A stretch of 5,706 bases of DNA, from NCBI GenBank assembly GCA_017618515.1, contig JAFZUB010000106.1:1-5706 (forward strand), in the 5' to 3' direction. The position numbers were made by a program, and so were the translations under genes. Below, one piece after another: positions 1 to 5,042 of this stretch. The number at the start of each line of letters is the position of its first letter. Position 1 is the stretch's first letter. The notes under the pieces were generated by a model that saw only the letters and a program-made list of their open reading frames with translations, was not told where the DNA came from and did not search any database. This DNA is from Bacteroidaceae bacterium. GTDB lineage: Bacteria; Bacteroidota; Bacteroidia; Bacteroidales; Bacteroidaceae.

Positions 1-27
1 GTTAGACCTTACTAGCCTATCCCATAT

Positions 28-63
28 ATGCAGGTGCGCGCATTCTCGCGTACCTGCATTTTT
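28..63 (+). terminator. Rho-independent terminator of an upstream + strand gene
   Basis: Bases 28-40 pair with 47-59 to give a 13-bp stem with a single G-T wobble (36/51) and a six-base loop (41-46). The outer eight pairs are ATGCAGGT with ACCTGCAT, and the inner part is GCGCG with CGCG. A T run (59-63) follows directly, so the intrinsic terminator reads on the + strand. It presumably ends a gene whose coding region lies left of the window, since nothing coding is visible in 1-27. The minus-strand exit side has no T run, so it is not bidirectional. Confidence 0.85.
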
Positions 64-98
64 ATCATACAAACTCACTATATCTCAAAATAAAATAT

Positions 99-106
99 TA
101 CTTTTG
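99..106 (+). promoter_or_regulatory. Bacteroidota -7 box upstream of cstA
   Basis: TACTTTTG matches the TAnnTTTG -7 consensus of the Bacteroidota housekeeping sigma factor exactly. Transcription would start near 111-114, leaving an A-rich leader of roughly 45 bases before the ATG at 156. No TTTG is found at the expected -33 position (about 74-77), so the upstream element is weak or absent. The 11-bp direct repeat at 84-94 and 110-120 brackets this box. Confidence 0.65.
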
Positions 107-155
107 CCACTCAAAATAAATTGCGCATAAAAAGGAAATAGTAAAATCGCAAATA

Positions 156-1607
156 ATGATCACCTTCCTCGTCAGTCTCCTGCTACTCATCCTCGGCTAC
201 GTCATCTATGGCCGCATCGTAGAACGCATCTTCCGTCCTGACCCCAACGCCAAGACACCCTGCTACACCAACCAAGACAACGTGGACTACATCCCCATGC
301 CCACATGGAAAGTATTCCTCATCCAGTTTCTCAACATAGCAGGCACCGGCCCCATCTTCGGAGCCATACAAGGCATCCTCTTCGGCCCGGCAGCGTTCTT
401 CTGGATAGTACTCGGCTGTATCTTCGGCGGAGCAGTCCACGACTATATGAGCGGTATGATATCCCTGCGCAACAAAGGCATCAGCCTGCCCGAGATAATA
501 GGTGACCAGCTTGGCAATACCACCCGACAGATAATGCGCATCTTCACCCTCGTGCTGCTCGTCCTAGTGGGAGCAGTCTTCATCACCACTCCAGCAGGAC
601 TCCTCAACAATATCAGCGGCGGGTTTGCAGACCTCCCCTCCTGGGTACTCCTCATCCTGAGCTACTACATGCTCGCCACCATGCTGCCCATCGATAAACT
701 CATCGGCAATCTCTATCCTGTCTTCGGCTTCGCCCTGCTCATCATGGCATTCGGACTACTCGGAGGCATCTTCCTCTGCGACGGTAACATACCCGAAGCC
801 ACTGAAGCCTTCACCAACCACCACCCCATAGGCACCATGCCTATCTTCCCGGGACTCTTCATCACCATAGCCTGCGGAGCCGTCAGCGGATTCCACGCCA
901 GTCAGAGCCCTATGATGGCACGATGCTTGAAGAATGAGCGACTCGGACGCCGCATCTTCTACGGAGCCATGATTACCGAGGGTTTTGTAGCACTCATCTG
1001 GGCAGCAGCCGCCATCAAGTTTGCCGACTCACTCGGCACCGTAGGCGACACACCCTATGAGAAACTCATCAACTATATGACCGACCCTGAGACCGGCAAG
1101 ATGAACCCCGCACTTCTTGTCAATGGCATCTGCCACTCGTGGCTCGGCAGCATAGGTGCAGTGCTCGCCATCCTCGGCGTAGTGGCAGCACCCATCACCA
1201 CTGGCGACACAGCCTTCCGCTCAGCACGACTCATCGCTGCCGACATGCTCCACATCAAGCAAGACAAGATATACAAGCGCTTCTTCATCTGCATACCCCT
1301 CTTCGCAATAGCAGTGGCACTCATGTTTATCAACTTCGACATCCTGTGGCGCTACTTCGGATGGTCCAACCAGACGCTGAGTATCTTCACATTCCTCGCC
1401 ATCACCGTATGGCTCGCGCGACGTCGAAAAGCCTATTGGATAACGCTCATCCCCACGCTATTCATGCTGTTTATATGCACCAGCTATATCTGCATAGCCC
1501 CCGAGGGATTCTCCCTCGACCACAACATCAGCTATGCCATCGGCATCGGTGCCACCATAGTCAGCCTGCTGTGGTTCTTTATCTGGAAGAAAAAGATAAA
1601 AGAATAG
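156..1607 (+). CDS. cstA: CstA-family carbon starvation transporter, short form
   Basis: This is a polytopic inner-membrane transporter of the CstA family (pyruvate/peptide uptake; E. coli CstA and BtsT are the studied relatives). It is 483 aa, while E. coli CstA is about 700, so it is the short form. It opens with a hydrophobic helix (residues 3-19) and is hydrophobic almost throughout. Family-type motifs are intact: NIAGTGPIFGAI (60-71), GGAVHDYMSG (91-100), SGFHASQSP (244-252), GDTAFRSAR (350-358) and WRYFGWSNQ (398-406). It ends in a positive tail, KKKIKE, expected in the cytoplasm. The ATG start puts the first membrane helix right at the N-terminus. A purine stretch, AAAGGAAA (131-138), is the only ribosome-site-like sequence and lies rather far upstream. 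The gene seems to be alone in its transcript, behind the -7 box at 99-106. Family assignment is firm; whether it carries pyruvate, peptides or both cannot be read from the sequence. Confidence 0.93.
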   Translation: MITFLVSLLLLILGYVIYGRIVERIFRPDPNAKTPCYTNQDNVDYIPMPTWKVFLIQFLNIAGTGPIFGAIQGILFGPAAFFWIVLGCIFGGAVHDYMSGMISLRNKGISLPEIIGDQLGNTTRQIMRIFTLVLLVLVGAVFITTPAGLLNNISGGFADLPSWVLLILSYYMLATMLPIDKLIGNLYPVFGFALLIMAFGLLGGIFLCDGNIPEATEAFTNHHPIGTMPIFPGLFITIACGAVSGFHASQSPMMARCLKNERLGRRIFYGAMITEGFVALIWAAAAIKFADSLGTVGDTPYEKLINYMTDPETGKMNPALLVNGICHSWLGSIGAVLAILGVVAAPITTGDTAFRSARLIAADMLHIKQDKIYKRFFICIPLFAIAVALMFINFDILWRYFGWSNQTLSIFTFLAITVWLARRRKAYWITLIPTLFMLFICTSYICIAPEGFSLDHNISYAIGIGATIVSLLWFFIWKKKIKE

Positions 1608-1686
1608 CCAAAATCGCCTTTTTAGAGCCATTTTGATTACATATTTCACTTTTCTTCAAAGAAAAGATGAAAAAATATCCCATTTC

Positions 1687-1719
1687 TTTGAACTTTTCCA
1701 CCAGATTTTACTATTTTTG
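1687..1719 (+). promoter_or_regulatory. Promoter (-33/-7) of the sigma factor-queA operon
   Basis: TTTG at 1687-1690 and TATTTTTG at 1712-1719 match the Bacteroidota -33 (TTTG) and -7 (TAnnTTTG) boxes with a 21-base gap. It is the best-matched promoter in the window. The start of transcription is expected around 1724-1727, giving a leader of about 75 bases. The same type of promoter is read by the housekeeping sigma factor, so this gene may be expressed constitutively or be autoregulated. Confidence 0.8.
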
Positions 1720-1723
1720 CAGT

Positions 1724-1740
1724 CCATTTTTCTAAAATGG
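1724..1740 (+). other. Hairpin at the predicted 5' end of the sigma-factor mRNA
   Basis: CCATTTT (1724-1730) and AAAATGG (1734-1740) form a perfect 7-bp stem with a TCT loop, placed where transcription should begin. It could act as a 5' stabilising hairpin in the RNA or as a palindromic operator in the DNA. A weaker second stem, AGGTG (1751-1755) with CGCCT (1762-1766), lies further down the leader. Confidence 0.5.
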
Positions 1741-1799
1741 GATAGTATGTAGGTGCCCAAACGCCTAAATCCCTATTTTCAAACCTCAAATTAACAAAC

Positions 1800-2657
1800 A
1801 TGCGCCAATTAAAGATTGTTCAGGGAATCACCAACCGTCAAGAGGCAGGCATCGGCAGCTACCTCAGCGAAGTAAGCCGCATCCCCATGATATCCACCGA
1901 GGAAGAAGTAGTCCTCGCCCAGCAAATCCATAAAGGCGACCGCGCCGCTATGGAGAAGCTCGTGTGCGCCAACCTGCGCTTCGTGGTCAGCGTTGCCAAG
2001 CAATATAGCAACCAAGGCCTCAGCCTCAACGACCTCATCGACGAAGGCAATATCGGACTCATCCGCGCCGCCGAGAAGTTTGACGAGACACGCGGTTTCA
2101 AGTTTATCAGCTACGCCGTGTGGTGGATACGCCAGAGCATCCTGCAGGCCATCAGCGAGAACAGTCGTATCGTGCGCATGCCCCTCAACCAAGTAGGTTT
2201 CCAGAGCAAGCTCAACAAGGCGCGCGTAGAGTTTGAGCAGCAGAACCAGCGTGAGCCCTCCCCCGAGGAGCTCGCCGAGATAGTCGATGCCGACGTAGAG
2301 AAAGTCGCCATGGCTATGGGCAACACCGGCAAGAAGATCTCCGTTGACACCCCCTACCAAAACGACGAGACCACCACGATGGCCGACAATATGACCTACG
2401 AAAACGACAAGCCCACCGATGACCGCATGGAGCATGAGTCACTCGCCCGCGACCTCAGTGTCGCCCTGCAGTGCCTCACCCCCAAGGAGCAGAATGTCCT
2501 GACCATGCTCTACGGTATCGGCCAGCGCGAGAAGACCGCCGAAGAAGTAGCACAAATCCTCGGCCTCAGCCGCGAGCGTGTTCGCCAGATCAAAGAGCAA
2601 GCCATACAGCACATCAACGAAAAGGTAAATGTAAAGGTGCTGCGGAAATACCTATAG
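1800..2657 (+). CDS. Sigma-70 factor, RpoD/SigA type, lacking region 1.1
   Basis: This subunit directs RNA polymerase to promoters. At 285 aa it has the size of Bacteroidota primary-type sigma factors, which lack region 1.1. In order: the MRQLKI start common in the phylum; region 1.2 (about 17-48); region 2 (about 54-124) with DLIDEGNIGLIRAAEKFD and the DNA-melting/-10-reading helix FISYAVWWIRQSILQAI; region 3 (about 130-185); an acidic linker (about 187-215); and region 4 (about 220-273) with the helix-turn-helix TAEEVAQILGLSRERVRQI. From memory, the primary factor of Bacteroides has LTRERVRQIKEKAIRRLR in region 4.2 and RLPLNQVG after region 2. Here these read LSRERVRQIKEQAIQHIN and RMPLNQVG, and the linker differs. 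This may therefore be a second, group-2-like paralog rather than the sole housekeeping factor, so no gene symbol is given. The ATG is preceded by an AT-rich leader without a Shine-Dalgarno sequence. The stop is followed five bases later by the next gene. Confidence 0.93.
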   Translation: MRQLKIVQGITNRQEAGIGSYLSEVSRIPMISTEEEVVLAQQIHKGDRAAMEKLVCANLRFVVSVAKQYSNQGLSLNDLIDEGNIGLIRAAEKFDETRGFKFISYAVWWIRQSILQAISENSRIVRMPLNQVGFQSKLNKARVEFEQQNQREPSPEELAEIVDADVEKVAMAMGNTGKKISVDTPYQNDETTTMADNMTYENDKPTDDRMEHESLARDLSVALQCLTPKEQNVLTMLYGIGQREKTAEEVAQILGLSRERVRQIKEQAIQHINEKVNVKVLRKYL

Positions 2658-2662
2658 ATTAC

Positions 2663-3961
2663 TTGTCCCCCCGCCATCTCCATATCAGCGATTACGACTA
2701 CCCCCTCCCCCCAGAGCGGATAGCCCGCTACCCTATCGCTGAGCGTGACCAGTCGAAGCTCCTCGTCTATCGCAAGGGCAACATCAGCCATACCGTCTTC
2801 AGCGACATCCCCCAGCTGCTGCCCCCCGACAGTCTCCTTATCTACAACAACACCAAGGTCATACAGGCGCGACTCCGTTTCCGCAAGGCTACCGGAGCCC
2901 TCATCGAGATATTCTGCCTCGAGCCCTATAGCCCGCGCGACTACGAAGACAACTTCCGCCAAACCCATACCTGCGAGTGGCTTTGCCTCGTCGGCAACAA
3001 AAAGAAGTGGAAAGGCGAAACTCTAACCACTCCTTTACTCTCTGCAACCCTTGTAGCTCCGCATGGCGATAGTTATATAATCAGATTTGAATGGGGCAAC
3101 ACACATACTTCCTCCAAACTGCAGACAGTACCGCAGGACGGAGAAGGAGAGTGTCTCACTTTCAGCGAAGTCCTCGAGCGTCATGGCCAGCTCCCAATCC
3201 CCCCCTACCTCAACCGCGCTACCGAGGAGAGCGACAAGCGCACCTACCAGACAGTATATTCTAAGATTGACGGCTCCGTGGCAGCTCCCACCGCAGGGCT
3301 GCATTTCACCGACCGTGTGCTGCGTGCCATCGATGAGCGAGGCATAGAACGCGACGAGGTCACTCTCCATGTCGGTGCCGGCACCTTCCGTCCCGTCAAG
3401 AGCGAGGAGGTCGGCGACCACGAGATGCACTCCGAGTACATATACGTAACGCGCCACAACATCGAGCGACTCCTCGCCCACGACTGCCGCTGCACCGCCG
3501 TAGGCACCACCTCCGTCCGCACCATCGAGAGCCTCTACTATATCGGGCGCAAGCTCCTCGCCAACCCCCATCTCACCGAGGAGCAGCTCCATGTCACCCA
3601 GTGGGAACCCTACGAAGAGGAGACCTCAGAGAATAGAGAAGAGAGAATAGAGAATAGAGAACAGAGAACAGAGAACAGAGAACAGAGAATGCTCAATTCT
3701 CAATCTCTACAAGCTATCCTCTCTTGGATGGACCACAACCACACCTCCTTCCTCCGCACCACTACCCAAATAATTATCGCCCCGGGCTATCAGTATCATT
3801 TCGTGGAGCGCATCATCACCAATTTTCACATGCCGCAGAGCACCCTCCTCCTATTGGTCAGCGCTTTCATTGGCGACGACTGGCACCGTGTCTATGACTA
3901 CGCTCTCGCCCACGACTTCCGTTTCCTCTCCTACGGCGACAGTTCCCTACTTGAACCGTAG
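2663..3961 (+). CDS. Divergent QueA-type tRNA ribosyltransferase-isomerase, TTG start
   Basis: QueA transfers and isomerises the ribose of S-adenosylmethionine onto preQ1 at tRNA position 34, giving epoxyqueuosine. The family motifs are all present, numbering from the TTG: YNNTKVIQARL (61-71), GSVAAPTAGLHFT (204-216), LHVGAGTFRPV (235-245), GTTSVRTIES (281-290), TNFHMPQSTLLLLVSAF (386-402) and FLSYGDSSLL (421-430). Length is 432 aa against about 340-360 for standard QueA, through extra sequence around residues 88-170 and a repeat insert at 323-343. I recall Bacteroidota carrying a standard QueA of about 350 aa plus a longer paralog resembling this one, so the exact substrate is unsure and no symbol is given. 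The frame is open for 64 codons further up, to an ATG at 2471, but that stretch lies inside the sigma gene and does not look like QueA. TTG at 2663 places HLHISDYDYPLPPERIARYP at the normal N-terminus, and no other upstream start lies near it. The five-base gap suggests translational coupling to the sigma gene. Confidence 0.88.
   Translation: MSPRHLHISDYDYPLPPERIARYPIAERDQSKLLVYRKGNISHTVFSDIPQLLPPDSLLIYNNTKVIQARLRFRKATGALIEIFCLEPYSPRDYEDNFRQTHTCEWLCLVGNKKKWKGETLTTPLLSATLVAPHGDSYIIRFEWGNTHTSSKLQTVPQDGEGECLTFSEVLERHGQLPIPPYLNRATEESDKRTYQTVYSKIDGSVAAPTAGLHFTDRVLRAIDERGIERDEVTLHVGAGTFRPVKSEEVGDHEMHSEYIYVTRHNIERLLAHDCRCTAVGTTSVRTIESLYYIGRKLLANPHLTEEQLHVTQWEPYEEETSENREERIENREQRTENREQRMLNSQSLQAILSWMDHNHTSFLRTTTQIIIAPGYQYHFVERIITNFHMPQSTLLLLVSAFIGDDWHRVYDYALAHDFRFLSYGDSSLLEP
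3629..3690 (+). repeat. 7-bp tandem repeat (about 8.9 copies) inside the queA-like gene
   Basis: Eight full units and one six-base unit run head to tail: GAGAATA, GAGAAGA, GAGAATA twice, GAGAACA four times, then GAGAAT. Three units make 21 bp, so the protein shows a seven-residue period, ENREERI-ENREQRT-ENREQRM (residues 323-343). The insert falls in a charged segment between QWEPYE and the conserved C-terminal TTTQIIIAPGY block, so it probably forms a surface loop or helix. Because the unit is not a multiple of three, gain or loss of one copy shifts the frame. Confidence 0.95.
3677..3708. repeat. Imperfect inverted arm at the end of the heptamer array
   Basis: GAGAAT (3685-3690) pairs with ATTCTC (3696-3701) across a five-base loop. 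Beyond a small internal loop, AGAG (3677-3680) pairs with CTCT (3705-3708). Read on the other strand, the right arm is again made of GAGATT/GAGAATT-like units. The array therefore ends in a short inverted copy of itself, a snap-back structure that could favour slippage or mark an inserted repeat element. Confidence 0.55.
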
Positions 3962-3992
3962 AGATAGTCGCAGAGTCACAAAGCATAAAACA

Positions 3993-4028
3993 TCGCGCGC
4001 GTACAATATCAATATAGTACGCGCGCGA
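3993..4028. terminator. GC-rich hairpin between convergent genes, probable bidirectional terminator
   Basis: TCGCGCGCGTAC (3993-4004) and GTACGCGCGCGA (4017-4028) form a perfect 12-bp stem. The 12-base AT-rich loop can itself pair ATAT with ATAT. It lies 32 bases after the queA-like stop and 35 bases after the minus-strand stop at 4064, the normal place for a shared terminator. The T run is weak on both sides: AATTATGTT on the + exit, and ATGTTTTATG on the minus exit. Termination is therefore likely but not textbook, and rather better on the minus strand. Confidence 0.65.
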
Positions 4029-4063
4029 AATTATGTTCACCCTTCAGGAGAATAAAAGAGGAC

Positions 4064-4798
4064 CTACAAAATTCTGCAGTACACCCTCAGGCTGAGAACG
4101 GGGTATATTTTTAGTTTGGAGATTTTGTCGAGTGCCTTGTTGATGTCATCATCATTCACATCAGTGGCGTGCACCCTTTGCCATGTGCCATCCTCAGGCG
4201 AGAACACCTCCACCTTGGGAGAGCCCCAGAACTGCAGACCCATGTCAAAGGCTACGTTCACCCTGTGCTTCGACACAGCGCGTCCGAAGCCCAGTCCCAC
4301 GTAAGGCTTGAAGCTATTGACCTTCAAGTTGGCACGCGCAATACCGTTGGCGTCGGTGGTTACCAGAGCGTCACCTATGGCGATACCGTCTACGCCTGGA
4401 ATCATGTTGCCCATGATCGGCTCCGTGTTTTTGAACTCCACCAGGTTAGGTCTTCCCGCATAGAAACCTGCCGTGAGGTGGAACGAGTTATTCTTGAAGG
4501 GGTACAGGTCAGCCAGCAACTTAAAGTCGGAGATGTTAGTGGTACCTTTCATCTTCACCTCGTTGCGGTTGCCGTCGAGCGTATAGTTCACGTCGTCCTT
4601 GAAGCTGAACGAAGGCATCACAGTGAAGCCGGTCCTGAAAGTCACGTAGTGTGTCAGCGGAGTCGCCAGTTCGAGACCGATACCTGTTGTCCCTACCTCT
4701 GCGCCGATGGCGAGATGGTTAAAAACATACTTATCCTCTTGGGCTTTTGCGCCCACGGCCATTATCCCGGCCAGGATCATAAATAGCACTTTTCTCAT
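4064..4798 (-). CDS. Exported protein, probable outer-membrane beta-barrel
   Basis: This is a 244-aa protein with a clear signal peptide: positive MRK, a hydrophobic core (residues 4-16), and a likely signal peptidase I site after AKA (residue 19). The mature part alternates polar and hydrophobic residues in strand-like runs, such as NHLAIGAEVGTTGIGLELATP, written as NHLAIGAEVG (28-37) and TTGIGLELATP (38-48), then YVTFRTGFTVMPSF (51-64), FKLLADLYPF (92-101), SFHLTAGFYAG (105-115), FKPYVGLGFGRA (163-174) and VNVAFDMGLQFWG (180-192). The last strand is KIYPVLSLRVYCRI. This pattern, with glycine-rich turns, resembles small Bacteroidota outer-membrane barrels. The final residue is Leu rather than the usual Phe. 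I do not recognise a named family, and no ligand or role can be given. It has its own -7 box and is convergent with the queA-like gene. The ATG at 4798 is chosen because it gives a complete signal peptide. Confidence 0.8.
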   Translation of the reverse strand: MRKVLFMILAGIMAVGAKAQEDKYVFNHLAIGAEVGTTGIGLELATPLTHYVTFRTGFTVMPSFSFKDDVNYTLDGNRNEVKMKGTTNISDFKLLADLYPFKNNSFHLTAGFYAGRPNLVEFKNTEPIMGNMIPGVDGIAIGDALVTTDANGIARANLKVNSFKPYVGLGFGRAVSKHRVNVAFDMGLQFWGSPKVEVFSPEDGTWQRVHATDVNDDDINKALDKISKLKIYPVLSLRVYCRIL

Positions 4799-4803
4799 AG
4801 CAA

Positions 4804-4817
4804 AACTTATTTAAGTT
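4804..4817. repeat. 14-bp palindrome in the leader of the barrel-protein gene
   Basis: AACTTA (4804-4809) and TAAGTT (4812-4817) are exact inverted halves with a two-base spacer. They lie between the predicted transcription start and the ATG at 4798. The position suits an operator or a start-proximal hairpin, but the AT-rich halves are short enough to arise by chance. Confidence 0.4.
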
Positions 4818-4831
4818 AAACATTTCACTTG

Positions 4832-4839
4832 CAAAGATA
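4832..4839 (-). promoter_or_regulatory. -7 box of the barrel-protein gene
   Basis: On the minus strand these bases read TATCTTTG, an exact TAnnTTTG match, followed by CAAG. The whole reads GTATCTTTGCA, a form I find typical of this phylum. Transcription would start near 4824-4827, leaving a leader of about 27-30 bases. No clear -33 TTTG is seen at the usual distance, because the box sits right behind the stop codon of the upstream gene (4851). Read-through from that gene is also possible, since no terminator separates them. Confidence 0.7.
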
Positions 4840-4850
4840 CAAAAAACTTA

Positions 4851-5033
4851 TTATTTCACGTTAGTATTATCTTCTGAATCCCATATTATACCCCCGGAAA
4901 AAGCCTTGGAATCTGCTTCCTCACCGCGAACCGCATCGCGACTATGGAGCGTTGTCGTAGGACTAGCACAAATGACACCAGGTATGGCAAAGCATAAACA
5001 ATCGACAGTAGGAGCAATATATTTCTTTTTCAT
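4851..5033 (-). CDS. Small MKKKYxxP-type protein of unknown function
   Basis: A 60-aa product with the N-terminus MKKKYIAPTV, a hydrophobic stretch VDCLCFAIPGVICAS (10-24) with three cysteines (12, 14, 22), a polar middle, and a tail with GGIIWDSED. I associate short Bacteroidota proteins starting MKKxYxxP, with an A/C-G-S-like turn around residue 22-25 and an acidic tryptophan-containing tail, with Prevotella and relatives. None has a function known to me. GVIC lacks the Gly/Ala before Cys needed for a lipobox, so a lipoprotein is unlikely. The hydrophobic part is short for a membrane helix. The start lies nine bases after the stop of the upstream exported protein, with AGAAAG as a weak ribosome site, so the two are almost certainly co-transcribed. 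It is supported as a gene by the family-like N-terminus and tight spacing. Confidence 0.65.
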   Translation of the reverse strand: MKKKYIAPTVDCLCFAIPGVICASPTTTLHSRDAVRGEEADSKAFSGGIIWDSEDNTNVK

Positions 5034-5042
5034 AGCACTTTC

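Larger units (their letters stand above)
1676..1744. repeat. 10-bp inverted repeat enclosing the sigma-factor promoter
   Basis: TATCCCATTT (1676-1685) recurs as its exact reverse complement AAATGGGATA (1735-1744). The 49 bases between hold both the -33 and the -7 box of the promoter for the gene at 1800. A related half-site, CCATTTT (1724-1730), pairs with AAAATGG (1734-1740), so the same short word occurs three times around the promoter. It could be an operator set, an mRNA/DNA secondary structure or, less likely, a short invertible segment. The pairing is seen directly; any function is inference. Confidence 0.6.

Noticed and set aside
1139..1636. Open frame of 165 codons on the + strand inside and past the end of cstA
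   Set aside because: It is out of frame with cstA, rich in His/Arg/Ser from shifted C-rich codons, and has no start signal or motif.
1649..1666. Inverted repeat CTTTTCTT/AAGAAAAG as a terminator for cstA
   Set aside because: It has only a two-base spacer, consists of A/T-rich pairs and is followed by an A run rather than a T run. No convincing terminator is seen after cstA, so read-through into the sigma promoter region is possible.
1809..2435. Open frame of 208 codons on the minus strand opposite the sigma factor
   Set aside because: It lies fully inside a clear sigma-70 gene and its translation has no recognisable motif. The codon bias of the real gene keeps the opposite frame open.
2471..2662. 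64-codon upstream extension of the queA-like frame, beginning with an ATG
   Set aside because: It overlaps the region 4 coding part of the sigma gene, its translation is low-complexity and unlike QueA, and the family N-terminus begins right at the TTG at 2663.
4169..4786. Open frame of 205 codons on the + strand opposite the barrel-protein gene
   Set aside because: The minus-strand frame has a signal peptide, a promoter and strand-like periodicity. The + strand product shows none of these.
4851..5033. Lipoprotein reading of the small protein (cysteine at residue 22)
   Set aside because: The residues before the cysteine are GVI, not the L-x-[AG] needed for a lipobox, and the hydrophobic run is short.
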